Below are positions 8,052 to 15,850 of a DNA stretch of 64,000 nucleotides, in pieces. Source of the stretch: Candidatus Saccharimonadota bacterium (GTDB lineage: Bacteria > Patescibacteriota > Saccharimonadia > Saccharimonadales > Saccharimonadaceae); assembly GCA_017464135.1 (NCBI GenBank), contig JAFUEB010000004.1:271049-335048 (forward strand). Direction: 5' to 3'. The notes under the pieces are model-generated. The model had not been told where the DNA came from and searched no databases. It saw only the letters and a list, made by a program, of their open reading frames with translations. The position numbers were made by a program, and so were the translations under genes. Each line of letters begins with the position of its first letter. The first letter of the stretch is position 1.

Positions 8052-8126
8052 GTACAGGCGCCATTTAAACTGCGAGGGCGCCTGTACAGAGGTTTCAAAA
8101 AACGGGCTTTTCTCGGCCCGTTTTTT
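8052..8126. terminator. Hairpin plus bidirectional terminator
   Basis: GTACAGGCGCC (8052-8062) pairs exactly with 8077-8087. Then AAAAAACGGGC (8097-8107) pairs with GCCCGTTTTTT (8116-8126), a symmetric terminator serving the plus-strand surface gene and the minus-strand rpmE. Confidence 0.85.
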
Positions 8127-8133
8127 AGTCTCA

Positions 8134-8460
8134 TTATTTTTTAGCTTCTTTTTTCTCAGCTTCTTTTTTGGCTTTCAAAGCTTTGTTTTCGAGAGCTTTC
8201 TTAAGAGCCTCAGCTTTGGCGGCGCGAGCCTTGAAGCGGTCAACACGACCTTCGGTATCGATAATCTTCTCTTCACCGGTAAAGAATGGGTGAGATTTAG
8301 AAGAAATTTGAACCTTAACTAGTGGGTATTCATTACCATCTTTCCACTTGATGGTCTCTTCGCTCTTCGCAGTAGACTTGGTGAGGAACGAAAAATTCGC
8401 GGCTTCGTCCATGAAGACGACATCACGATAATCTTTAGGATGTAATTCTTTTTTACTCAT
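8134..8460 (-). CDS. rpmE2: 50S ribosomal protein L31 type B
   Basis: 108 residues. The first 80 residues are L31 of the cysteine-free type B ([44 protein letters not shown]); the zinc-binding cysteines of type A are absent. A Lys/Ala/Glu-rich tail of about 30 residues extends beyond the usual end, a common low-complexity extension. Minus-strand TGATATAAT ends 11 nt before the ATG, so the leader is only a few nt long and no Shine-Dalgarno fits. Monocistronic, sharing its terminator with the convergent surface gene. Confidence 0.93.
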   Translation of the reverse strand: MSKKELHPKDYRDVVFMDEAANFSFLTKSTAKSEETIKWKDGNEYPLVKVQISSKSHPFFTGEEKIIDTEGRVDRFKARAAKAEALKKALENKALKAKKEAEKKEAKK

Positions 8461-8542
8461 AACTAGCCCCTATTATATCAGAGAAATAATAAAATGTAAA
8501 GAGAAAGAATAGGCGAGTCCGGAGACTCGCCTATCAAGGTGC

Positions 8543-9184
8543 TTAGAGGATGACGTTCAAATCAGTGACGATCTCGTCAATGAAGCCACGCTCTTTGGCG
8601 TCGGGCGGAAGCAGATAGTATTCAACACGTGCCAGGGCATCATATTCATGCTCTTTCATATTACTGTGATGCAGCACATGCGGTTTGATGACTTCTTTTT
8701 CGACCCGTTCGTCGAATTTGACCCGGTCCTGAACCTTATTGGTGGCACCACCAGCAAAGGAAGTGCCCTCGTGGAGCAGGAAGGTCGCATAGGGGAGCGA
8801 GAAACGTTTGTGGCCAGTAATACCAATGAGAAAAGCCATTGAGCACCACTGACCAAGATTGATCGTGTAGATCGGGGTCTTGCTGAGTTCGATAGTCGCG
8901 ATTATGGGCATACCGTCCGTGATGTCTCCGCCGGGAGAGTTGATGAACAACTTAATCGGTTTACGATCTGAGATTGGAACGTTCATGTCCTCGCGGTTAA
9001 AGTCCAGAATCGCCTGGACAATGTGGGTTGCCGTCGAAGCATGTTCATTTGAGGTCTCTTCATAGCCGAGTGGTTCGATCTCACGGTAGAGATAAAGTCT
9101 CCTTTCTTTCAGATCTTCGAGCATACGATACTCTTCTGCGTTAGTGGTGATTTTCAGCATATCACGCGGGATTTCGAATGACAT
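8543..9184 (-). CDS. ClpP/crotonase-fold serine protease, divergent
   Basis: 213 residues from ATG 9184 (GGAGG 8 nt upstream; the GTG at 9193 overlaps that site). The ClpP fold is clear: FINSPGGDITDGM (80-92), then GQWCSMAFLIG with the candidate nucleophile Ser115, and LPYATFLLHEG with His138. The usual ClpP signatures G-x-A-x-SMG and MIHQP are altered (WCSMA, LLHEG). At the position of the catalytic Asp I align Glu188 (RVEYYLLPPDA). It therefore could be an active divergent protease or a non-catalytic ClpP-like ring partner. No ClpX or ClpC gene is nearby. Monocistronic. Confidence 0.8.
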   Translation of the reverse strand: MSFEIPRDMLKITTNAEEYRMLEDLKERRLYLYREIEPLGYEETSNEHASTATHIVQAILDFNREDMNVPISDRKPIKLFINSPGGDITDGMPIIATIELSKTPIYTINLGQWCSMAFLIGITGHKRFSLPYATFLLHEGTSFAGGATNKVQDRVKFDERVEKEVIKPHVLHHSNMKEHEYDALARVEYYLLPPDAKERGFIDEIVTDLNVIL

Positions 9185-9260
9185 TACTGCCACCTCCTCT
9201 TTTTAAATTGCTCTTATCCGCTGATAGATAAGTGCTTGAGAGAAATCTTAGCAAATTTTG

Positions 9261-9289
9261 TTGCTTTTTTCAAGCATGTGTGTTATAAT
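9261..9289 (+). promoter_or_regulatory. rpsB-tsf promoter
   Basis: TTGCTT (9261-9266), 17-nt spacer, TGTTATAAT (TATAAT 9284-9289). Confidence 0.85.
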
Positions 9290-9316
9290 TCGTTCATTAA
9301 TAAATTTAATGAAACA

Positions 9317-9348
9317 GCTATGGGAGGTTTCCTGAATAAACCCATAGC
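9317..9348 (+). promoter_or_regulatory. Hairpin in the rpsB leader, possible S2 autoregulatory site
   Basis: GCTATGGG (9317-9324) pairs exactly with CCCATAGC (9341-9348); the loop can form a second small AGG/CCT stem. It sits in the roughly 70-nt leader just before the AGGAAAGG ribosome site. Ribosomal protein S2 represses its own mRNA in other bacteria through leader structures; equivalence is inference. Confidence 0.5.
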
Positions 9349-9367
9349 AAAGGAAAGGAAATCATAG

Positions 9368-10054
9368 ATGACTGTGAAAGTCGATATGAAAGCTCTGCTC
9401 GAGTCCGGTGCCCATTTTGGTCACAAAACGAGCCGCTGGCACCCAAAGATGGCGCCATACATCCACAGCAAACGCCAGGATGCACACATTATTAACCTCG
9501 AAAAGACCGTCGATGCCCTCGAAGTCGCTCTTCCTAAGGTGACCGAGATTGTAAAAAACGGCAAGAAGATTCTTTTCGTTGGCACCAAGAAGCAAATGAA
9601 GGAAGCAGTGAAAGAAGCTGCCACTTCAGTTGACATGCCTTATGTCACGGTGCGTTGGGTTGGTGGTACGCTCACGAATGTTGAGACGGTAAATCGCCAA
9701 ATCAAGAAACTTAAAGACTTAGAGCGTCGCATGGCTTCTGGTGAACTCGAGAATCGCTACTCGAAGCTCGAAGTTCAGAGATTCCAAGAAGAGATTGACC
9801 TTTTGAACGAGCGCTATGGTGGCATTAAGGAAATGACCGAGCAACCAGCTGCTATCATCGTCGTCGACGCAATCGAAGACAAGAATGCCATCAAGGAAGC
9901 TAATGGTCTTAAGATTCCTGTATTTGCAATGACCGACACCAACGTCGATCCAACCAATATTGATTACGTCATTCCAATGAACGATGATGCGATCAAGGCA
10001 ACCAAGCTCGTCCTTGGCTACTTCGTTGAAGCTATCAAAGAAGGTAAAAAATAA
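9368..10054 (+). CDS. rpsB: 30S ribosomal protein S2
   Basis: 228 residues, normal length. S2 landmarks: LLESGAHFGHKTSRWHPKMAPYI at 11-33, the LEKTVDALEVALP helix, KQMKEAVKEAA, WVGGTLTN near 98, and PAAIIVVDAIEDKNAIKEA in the C-half. Acts in the small subunit head/platform region. AAAGGAAAGG precedes the ATG. First gene of an rpsB-tsf operon with 17 nt between stop and next start, driven by the promoter at 9261. Confidence 0.98.
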   Translation: MTVKVDMKALLESGAHFGHKTSRWHPKMAPYIHSKRQDAHIINLEKTVDALEVALPKVTEIVKNGKKILFVGTKKQMKEAVKEAATSVDMPYVTVRWVGGTLTNVETVNRQIKKLKDLERRMASGELENRYSKLEVQRFQEEIDLLNERYGGIKEMTEQPAAIIVVDAIEDKNAIKEANGLKIPVFAMTDTNVDPTNIDYVIPMNDDAIKATKLVLGYFVEAIKEGKK

Positions 10055-10071
10055 TTATTTAGGAGGCACAA

Positions 10072-10662
10072 ATGGCTGAAATTTCAGTTGAACAAATCAA
10101 AAAATTAAAAGAGCTTTCCGGCGCTGGTCTGACTGATGCCAAGAAGGCACTCGTTGAAGCTAAGGGCGATTTCGATAAAGCTCTTGAAGCAATGCGTAAA
10201 AAGGGTCTCACCAAGGCCGAGAAGCGTGGTGACCGCGAAACTCGCGAAGGCCTCGTTGAAGCTTACATCCATGACGGCCGCCTCGGCGCAATCGTGGAAG
10301 TAAACTGCGAAACTTCTTTCGTCGCTAAGACTGATGAGTTCAAGACTTTGGCTCACCAACTCGCCATGCAAATTGCTTCAATGAACCCACTTTACGTTTC
10401 GGAAGATGACATCCCAGAAGATGTCCGCAAGGCTAAGATCAAAGAGCTCGAAGCTAACTTCAAAGGCCCAGAAAACATGAAGGATAAAATTCTCGAAGGC
10501 CAAATGAAGAAAGCTTTCGCCGATAAGGTTCTTATGAACCAACCATACATCCTCGATGACACCAAGACGGTAGAGCAATTCATCAAGGAAGCCATTGCAA
10601 AGACGGGTGAGAATATCACTGTTAAGCAATTCAAGCGTATTGAACTTGGTGTAACAGAGTAA
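10072..10662 (+). CDS. tsf: Translation elongation factor Ts (short form)
   Basis: 196 residues, the compact form that lacks part of the second core subdomain found in the 283-residue E. coli protein. The UBA-like N-domain is intact (IKKLKELSGAGLTDAKKALVEAKGD), followed by the conserved EGLVEAYIHDGRLGAIVEVNCETSFVAKTDEFK core that displaces Mg and GDP from EF-Tu. GGAGG is 6 nt before the ATG. Cotranscribed with rpsB. pyrH, which usually sits between tsf and frr, is absent; a large structured element fills the gap. Confidence 0.97.
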   Translation: MAEISVEQIKKLKELSGAGLTDAKKALVEAKGDFDKALEAMRKKGLTKAEKRGDRETREGLVEAYIHDGRLGAIVEVNCETSFVAKTDEFKTLAHQLAMQIASMNPLYVSEDDIPEDVRKAKIKELEANFKGPENMKDKILEGQMKKAFADKVLMNQPYILDDTKTVEQFIKEAIAKTGENITVKQFKRIELGVTE

Positions 10663-10667
10663 TTTAT

Positions 10668-10788
10668 AAGCAACAGAAAAAGTACCATCGAGGACATTTC
10701 GGAGCCTGGCAAGGCGAGAATTAGCGCGCTTCGCCCGTGGCGACGGGCCGAAGCGACGCGTGTCCGAGGTGGTAATTTTTTGTTGCTT
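10668..10788 (+). terminator. Large branched hairpin/terminator between tsf and frr
   Basis: The outer arms 10668-10695 and 10761-10788 are complementary over most of 28 nt, and the right arm holds a TTTTTT run. Inside is a second very stable stem, CGCTTCG-CCCGT with ACGGG-C-CGAAGCG around 10727-10757. The simplest reading is a strong terminator of rpsB-tsf. Its size and the elaborate inner stem are more than termination needs, so an RNA element of its own is possible. Confidence 0.65.
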
Positions 10789-10830
10789 CAATTCTATGTT
10801 ATAATAAGTTCAGTAAAACAAGGAGTTATT

Positions 10831-11376
10831 ATGTTTGATACCAAAGAAGATCGTAAGAAGATGGAGGAGGTCGTCTCACGCTTTCTTGATGAAATGAAGA
10901 AAGTCCGCACCGGGCGTGCTCATCCAGATATGCTTGCTGGCATCAAAGTAGAAGTTTACGGGCAATTCATGCCACTGAATCAAGTTGCCAATGTCACGGC
11001 TGCCGATGCTACGCTTCTCGTAATTACTCCGTTTGATCCGTCCACGATTCAAGCGATTTCGGCCGCGATTCGTGCTGATCAATCACTTGGTCTTAACCCA
11101 GCTGATGATGGTCGCGTGATTCGTGTACCAATTCCAGCTCTCACCGAGGAACGTCGCAAGGAAATTGTAAAGAATGCTTCCCAAAAAGTTGAGCAAGCTA
11201 AGGTCGCTATCCGCAACGTTCGTGAAGACGCCCGCAAAGCCGTGAAGGTTGCCACCGAGATGGGTGAAGATGTAAAGAAACGTGCTGAAAAAGAGATTGA
11301 TGATATCACTAAAGAATTCTCAGACAAGATTGATGCCGAATTCAAGAACAAGTCTGACGAAATCATGAAATTGTAG
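10831..11376 (+). CDS. frr: Ribosome recycling factor
   Basis: 181 residues from ATG 10831, which has AAGGAG 7 nt upstream and TGTTATAAT at 10800-10805; an upstream in-frame start at 10780 lies before the promoter. Family landmarks: RTGRAHPDMLAGIKVEVYG, the PLNQVANV strand, RADQSLGLNPADDGRVIRVPIPALTEERRKEIVK and the long C-terminal helix with RNVREDARK. With EF-G it splits the post-termination ribosome. uppS follows after 7 nt in the same operon. Confidence 0.97.
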   Translation: MFDTKEDRKKMEEVVSRFLDEMKKVRTGRAHPDMLAGIKVEVYGQFMPLNQVANVTAADATLLVITPFDPSTIQAISAAIRADQSLGLNPADDGRVIRVPIPALTEERRKEIVKNASQKVEQAKVAIRNVREDARKAVKVATEMGEDVKKRAEKEIDDITKEFSDKIDAEFKNKSDEIMKL

Positions 11377-11383
11377 GAATACT

Positions 11384-12052
11384 ATGTTAGAACATTTAGG
11401 CGTAATTGCCGACGGTAACCGTCGGTGGGCAAAAGAACGCGGTCTACCAACCATTGAGGGTCACCGCCGGGGTCTCGATTCAATTGAGCAAATGGTGATT
11501 GGCGCCAAAGACGCCGGTATTAAATACATTACTTTTTATGTCTTTAGTACCGAAAACTGGGGCCGCTCGAAAGATGAAGTTAGCTACATAATGAAGCTCG
11601 CCGAGACGAAAATTCCAAAATATGCTGAGAAGTTGAAGAAAAACAACAGCAAGATGATTATCCTCGGCTCCAGAAAAAATGTCCCGCCGAAACTCGCGAG
11701 TTCGATTGAAGAGGCCGAGAAGCTAACTGCTGATTGCACCGGCATTACGGTTTGCTTCTGTTTTAATTACGGCGGCGAGCAGGAAATTGCCGACGCGGCG
11801 ACGATTGCAAACGAAGTCGATAAAGAGATTACGCCAGATACGATTCGGAAGCACCTCTATCATCCGGAAATCCCAAATATCGACATGGTCGTAAGGACGA
11901 GCGGCGAAGAAAGAATCTCCGGATTCATGCTGTGGCGCGCCTCTTATGCGGAATTTTATTTCATCAAGAAATATTTCCCAGAAATGGGCTACGACGACAT
12001 TAAAATAATCTTAGAAGAATACGAAAAACGTAACCGTCGTTTCGGCAAGTAA
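11384..12052 (+). CDS. uppS: Undecaprenyl (isoprenyl) diphosphate synthase
   Basis: 222 residues. Cis-prenyltransferase motifs in order: GVIADGNRRWAKERG with the catalytic Asp at about 10, GHRRG, FYVFSTENWGRS, CFNYGGEQEI, and RTSGEERISGFMLWRASYAEFYF at the C-end. It condenses IPP onto FPP to make the C55 lipid carrier for peptidoglycan and surface glycans, at the membrane face. 7 nt after frr. cdsA and dxr, often next in this cluster, are missing; rseP comes next under its own promoter. Confidence 0.95.
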   Translation: MLEHLGVIADGNRRWAKERGLPTIEGHRRGLDSIEQMVIGAKDAGIKYITFYVFSTENWGRSKDEVSYIMKLAETKIPKYAEKLKKNNSKMIILGSRKNVPPKLASSIEEAEKLTADCTGITVCFCFNYGGEQEIADAATIANEVDKEITPDTIRKHLYHPEIPNIDMVVRTSGEERISGFMLWRASYAEFYFIKKYFPEMGYDDIKIILEEYEKRNRRFGK

Positions 12053-12067
12053 TGCTATAATAGAATT

Positions 12068-13330
12068 ATGGATATTTTTGTAGGCGTAATTGTTGGTCTT
12101 TTAGTATTAATGATTTTAGTTACGCTCCACGAGTTTGGCCATTTTATCATGGCAAGACGAAATGGCGTGAGAGTACTGGAGTTCGGCATTGGCTTTCCAC
12201 CAAAAGCGATTGCGTGGGTCAAAGATCCAAAAACCAAAAAATGGAAACGCCTGCCGAAAAAAGAGTGGGGTAAAGAGCAGGAAGGTTTGATTTTTAGCTT
12301 GAACTGGCTACCGATTGGTGGCTTCTGTCAGATGGATGGGGAATCGGATGCTGAGACCAGAAAGGGGACCTTTGGGAGCGTCAGCTTCTGGAAAAAGACG
12401 AAGATTCTGTTTGGTGGCGTCGCAATGAACTGGCTAACCGGGATTGTGATTTTTACAATTCTCGCTTGGGCTGGGATGCCAGAATTTCTAGATAATCAGT
12501 TTACGATTGCCGACGATACGCGCACCGAATGGGTGCCAATTAGGGTCGCAGTGGTAGCGGAAGGTTCGCCGGCTGATGCGGCCGGATTCAAGACGGGTGA
12601 TTACTTGCTCTCCGTGGATGGTAATGCAGTAAAGTACGCTAGCGATCTAACCAGTTATAACAATACAAAAGCTGGACAGGCTGTGAACTATCAAATAATG
12701 CGTGGTGTAGATGATGATTGTATTAAAAAACCAACTTGCGATAAGGATTCTTGTGAATGTGCCGAGGGTGCTGAGACACTAGAACTAGTTGCAGTGCTAA
12801 ATCCGGAAGGAAGCGACTATCTCCTTGGTGTGTCGATGGAAAGTTCACAAATGATGAGATATTCAACTTGGTCAGCACCACTCGTTGGCGTTGGCTTAAC
12901 GGCCCAAATTACCGCAGAAACCTTCCACGGTATTGGCGATTTGCTCTGGAATCTAGTGCGGGGCGTAGGCTCGCTCTTCAGCTTTGATTCAAATGTGCGC
13001 GAGAGCGGACAGCAAGCAATTTCCGAAGTCGGCGAATCCGTCTCGGGCCCAGTTGGTATCATCGGTGTCTTGTTCCCAGCATTCACTTCGGCTGGTCCGG
13101 CCAATCTTGCCTTCCTCGCCGCTTTAATCTCAATCTCGCTCGCTTGTATGAATGTGCTGCCGATTCCAGCGCTGGATGGTGGTAGATGGCTACTTATTGC
13201 AATTTATCGTTTAAGACACAAGAAACTCACCAAAGAGATTGAAGAGAGAATCGTTTCGCGTGCTTTTATCGTATTGATTCTTTTGATGCTAGTCGTAACC
13301 GTACTTGATATCACGAGGTTCTTCCGATGA
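12068..13330 (+). CDS. rseP: Site-2 protease, M50 family zinc metalloprotease
   Basis: 420 residues. First transmembrane helix carries HEFGHF (about residues 19-24), the HExxH zinc site. A PDZ domain lies at roughly 155-250 (EGSPADAAGFKTGDYLLSVDG) and the last helices carry NVLPIPALDGGRWL, whose Asp is the third zinc ligand. It cleaves membrane-spanning substrates such as anti-sigma factors or signal-peptide remnants. A short cysteine-rich loop (CIKKPTCDKDSCECAEG) is inserted in the PDZ region, which is unusual. TGCTATAAT (12056-12061) ends 6 nt before the ATG, so the mRNA should be leaderless. The CPBP gene overlaps the 3' end by 4 nt. Confidence 0.93.
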   Translation: MDIFVGVIVGLLVLMILVTLHEFGHFIMARRNGVRVLEFGIGFPPKAIAWVKDPKTKKWKRLPKKEWGKEQEGLIFSLNWLPIGGFCQMDGESDAETRKGTFGSVSFWKKTKILFGGVAMNWLTGIVIFTILAWAGMPEFLDNQFTIADDTRTEWVPIRVAVVAEGSPADAAGFKTGDYLLSVDGNAVKYASDLTSYNNTKAGQAVNYQIMRGVDDDCIKKPTCDKDSCECAEGAETLELVAVLNPEGSDYLLGVSMESSQMMRYSTWSAPLVGVGLTAQITAETFHGIGDLLWNLVRGVGSLFSFDSNVRESGQQAISEVGESVSGPVGIIGVLFPAFTSAGPANLAFLAALISISLACMNVLPIPALDGGRWLLIAIYRLRHKKLTKEIEERIVSRAFIVLILLMLVVTVLDITRFFR

Positions 13331-14094
13331 CGAAAAAGCGTGGAGTGGGCGAGCTAATTCTAACCATTGTGGGAATGTGCATCTTTGTGTTTGCTGTCGT
13401 AATTGCAACCCAACTTATCGTTGGTTACATTATGCTGGCACTACTCGGTTCTTCGCGCTTCAATCTGCCAGTCTGGACTTCGGTTTATTCAGCCATAGTT
13501 TATGTTCTGGCATTCATTATTACCGTTTTCGTGCCGCTACTAATCAAGAATAGACGAAAAAAGAAACAGGTTGAAACTCCGGCTGAAATTAGGAAGGAAC
13601 TCGGGCTCGAAGGTCTGCCAACTTGGACGGATGTCGGGCTGGGACCAGTTGGTTTTATTGTGTCGCTACTCCTCGCCGCTCTGCTTGTCTTTATCTTTAG
13701 TAAATTCCCGTGGTTTAATGCAAACCAGGCGCAAGAGTTAAGTTACAGCGTGCTAGCGCCGGGTTTTGATCGGATTCTCGGCTTTCTGACACTCGTCATT
13801 ATTGCGCCAATCGCCGAGGAAATCATCTTCCGCGGTTGGCTTTACGGAAAACTCCGCGAGAAACTAAACGGCCCAATCAGCGAAATCTGGGGAATCATTC
13901 TTTCGTCATTTATCACTTCTTTGTTATTTGGTTTAGTGCATCTCCAATGGAACGTGGGCGTGAATGTCTTCGCGCTTTCGATTGTGCTCTGCGCAATGCG
14001 TGAAATCACTGGGACAATTTACGCTGGCATGCTGACGCACATGATTAAGAACGGCGTTGCCTTTTACCTTATCTATGTTATAGGTGTGGTATAA
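13327..14094 (+). CDS. CPBP-family intramembrane glutamic endopeptidase
   Basis: 255 residues with about seven hydrophobic helices. The conserved motifs are EEIIFRGWLYG (EExxxR), FGLVHLQWN (F-x3-H) and a late H near THMIKNG, the catalytic set of the CAAX/Rce1-like family. These act on prenylated or other membrane substrates, and in bacteria often in bacteriocin immunity or membrane-protein processing. ATGA overlap with the rseP gene makes a two-protease membrane operon. Substrate unknown. Confidence 0.88.
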   Translation: MTKKRGVGELILTIVGMCIFVFAVVIATQLIVGYIMLALLGSSRFNLPVWTSVYSAIVYVLAFIITVFVPLLIKNRRKKKQVETPAEIRKELGLEGLPTWTDVGLGPVGFIVSLLLAALLVFIFSKFPWFNANQAQELSYSVLAPGFDRILGFLTLVIIAPIAEEIIFRGWLYGKLREKLNGPISEIWGIILSSFITSLLFGLVHLQWNVGVNVFALSIVLCAMREITGTIYAGMLTHMIKNGVAFYLIYVIGVV

Positions 14095-14104
14095 TTAATC
14101 TATT

Positions 14105-15322
14105 ATGAGATTATCAAAGACTTTTGTAAAAACTTTAAGGGAAGCACCAAAAGACGAAACCGCTAAAAACGGCGCTTTACTCACGCGTGCAGGCTACATC
14201 CACAAAGAGATGGCTGGCGTTTATGATTTTTTGCCACTCGGCATTCGCGTGATGGAAAACATTAAGAATATCATTCGTGATGAATTAAATAAACTCGGTT
14301 GCGAAGAACTCCAGATGACTGCACTCCAGAACCCAGAACCTTGGGAAAAAACCGGGCGTTTTTCGGATCAAGCCGTTGATATTTGGTTTAAGACGAATCT
14401 CGCTAGTGGCGGCGAACTTGGTCTCGCGCCAACCCACGAAGAGCCAATCGTTAATCTCATGAAGACTTATATCTCTAGTTACAAAGATTTACCGCTTTCT
14501 GTATATCAATTCCAGACGAAGTTCAGGAACGAGCTCCGTGCGAAGTCCGGAATTCTTCGTGGTCGCGAATTCTTAATGAAAGATCTCTACAGCTTCCATA
14601 CTAATGAAGAAGACCTCGATAAGTTTTATGCTGAAGTCGAAGTTGCTTACAAGAAGATTTACGAAAGACTTGGTCTCGGTGAAGATACGTTTGAAACGTT
14701 CGCTTCAGGTGGCATTTTCTCGAAGTACTCGCACGAATTCCAAACCTTCTTACCAGTAGGCGAGGATGATGTTTATTATAATGCGGATAAGTCTGTCGTA
14801 TTAAATAAGGAAGTCCTGAATCCTGAAACTTTGAACGACCTTGGCGTCAAGGAAGAAGAGTTGCAGCAAACAACTGCTGCTGAGGTTGGCAATATCTTTA
14901 AACTCAAGTTTAAATACTCTGAACCACTTGGTCTTAAGTATTCTGATGAGCAGAATTCCCAACAAGTCGTTTACATGGGTTGCTATGGCATTGGCGTGTC
15001 CCGCGTAATGGGCGTAATTGTCGAGAAATATGCTGATGACAAGGGTCTAGTCTGGCCAGAAAGTGTTGCGCCATTTAAGTATCATTTGATTGGTATCGGC
15101 GAGAATGGCATGAAGCGCGCTGAAGAGTTCTATGCTAGCCACCCAGGTGAAGTTTTGTTTGATGATCGCGACCTCCGCCCAGGCGAGAAGTTTGCCGACG
15201 CCGAACTAATGGGTATGCCGTACCGCATTGTGATTTCGGATAAGACTTTGGCTGAGGACTCGGCTGAAGTTACAGATCGTGGAACCGGCGAATCAAGACT
15301 CGTCAAAATCTCTGAATTATAA
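14105..15322 (+). CDS. proS: Prolyl-tRNA synthetase lacking the editing insertion
   Basis: 405 residues against about 570 in E. coli. Class II motifs are present: GVYDFLPLGIRVMENIKNIIRDE (motif 1), THEEPIVNL, FQTKFRNELRAKSGILRGREFLMKDLYSF (motif 2) and MGCYGIGVSRVMGVIVE (motif 3), then a complete anticodon-binding domain. The roughly 180-residue INS domain that hydrolyses Ala-tRNA(Pro) between motifs 2 and 3 is replaced by about 70 residues. Trans-editing by a YbaK/ProX-type protein elsewhere is possible. TGGTATAAT (14090-14095) lies inside the end of the CPBP gene, 9 nt before the ATG. Confidence 0.95.
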   Translation: MRLSKTFVKTLREAPKDETAKNGALLTRAGYIHKEMAGVYDFLPLGIRVMENIKNIIRDELNKLGCEELQMTALQNPEPWEKTGRFSDQAVDIWFKTNLASGGELGLAPTHEEPIVNLMKTYISSYKDLPLSVYQFQTKFRNELRAKSGILRGREFLMKDLYSFHTNEEDLDKFYAEVEVAYKKIYERLGLGEDTFETFASGGIFSKYSHEFQTFLPVGEDDVYYNADKSVVLNKEVLNPETLNDLGVKEEELQQTTAAEVGNIFKLKFKYSEPLGLKYSDEQNSQQVVYMGCYGIGVSRVMGVIVEKYADDKGLVWPESVAPFKYHLIGIGENGMKRAEEFYASHPGEVLFDDRDLRPGEKFADAELMGMPYRIVISDKTLAEDSAEVTDRGTGESRLVKISEL

Positions 15323-15385
15323 TCTTGACTTAATAAGCATTTTCCTGTAAACTCTATAATTGATTAAAGTGGAGTCTCACTAAAG

Positions 15386-15832
15386 ATGATTAAGAAAAGT
15401 ATTAGCATTACTGCTGCCGGAAAAAAAGAACTTGAAGCTGAGCTTAATGAATTAATTAAGAATCGACCTGTAATTGCAGAGAAGATTGCAACCGCTCGTG
15501 CTTTTGGCGACCTTTCCGAAAACGAAGAATACAGCTCTGCACGTAACGAACAAAAAATGGCTGAGACCCGTATTCTCGAAATCCAAGAAATTTTGAAGAG
15601 CGCCAAGATTATTAAGGCGGTGAAACGTGATTCAGCAGCACTTGGTTCAACCGTCGTCCTCGATATGGGCGGTCGCAAAGTGACTTATACCCTAGTTGGT
15701 GCAACTGAAGCGAACCCGCTTGAGGGTAAGATTTCGAACGAATCCCCAATCGGCAAAGCCGTGATGGGTAAAAAAGCCGGTGATTCATTTGACTTTAACG
15801 GCAAGACGGTGAAACTAGAAGAAATCAAATAA
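15386..15832 (+). CDS. greA: Transcription elongation factor GreA
   Basis: 148 residues. N-terminal antiparallel coiled coil with the tip acidic pair in FGDLSENEEYSSARNEQ (about 49-65), followed by the FKBP-like C-domain (GSTVVLDMGGRKVTYTLVG, SPIGKAVMGKKAGDSFDFNGK). It stimulates cleavage of backtracked transcripts in RNA polymerase. Promoter CTCTATAAT at 15352-15360; a leader of about 20 nt carries GTGGAG as ribosome site, unlike its leaderless neighbours. Confidence 0.96.
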   Translation: MIKKSISITAAGKKELEAELNELIKNRPVIAEKIATARAFGDLSENEEYSSARNEQKMAETRILEIQEILKSAKIIKAVKRDSAALGSTVVLDMGGRKVTYTLVGATEANPLEGKISNESPIGKAVMGKKAGDSFDFNGKTVKLEEIK

Positions 15833-15850
15833 TATGCTATAATATATAGT

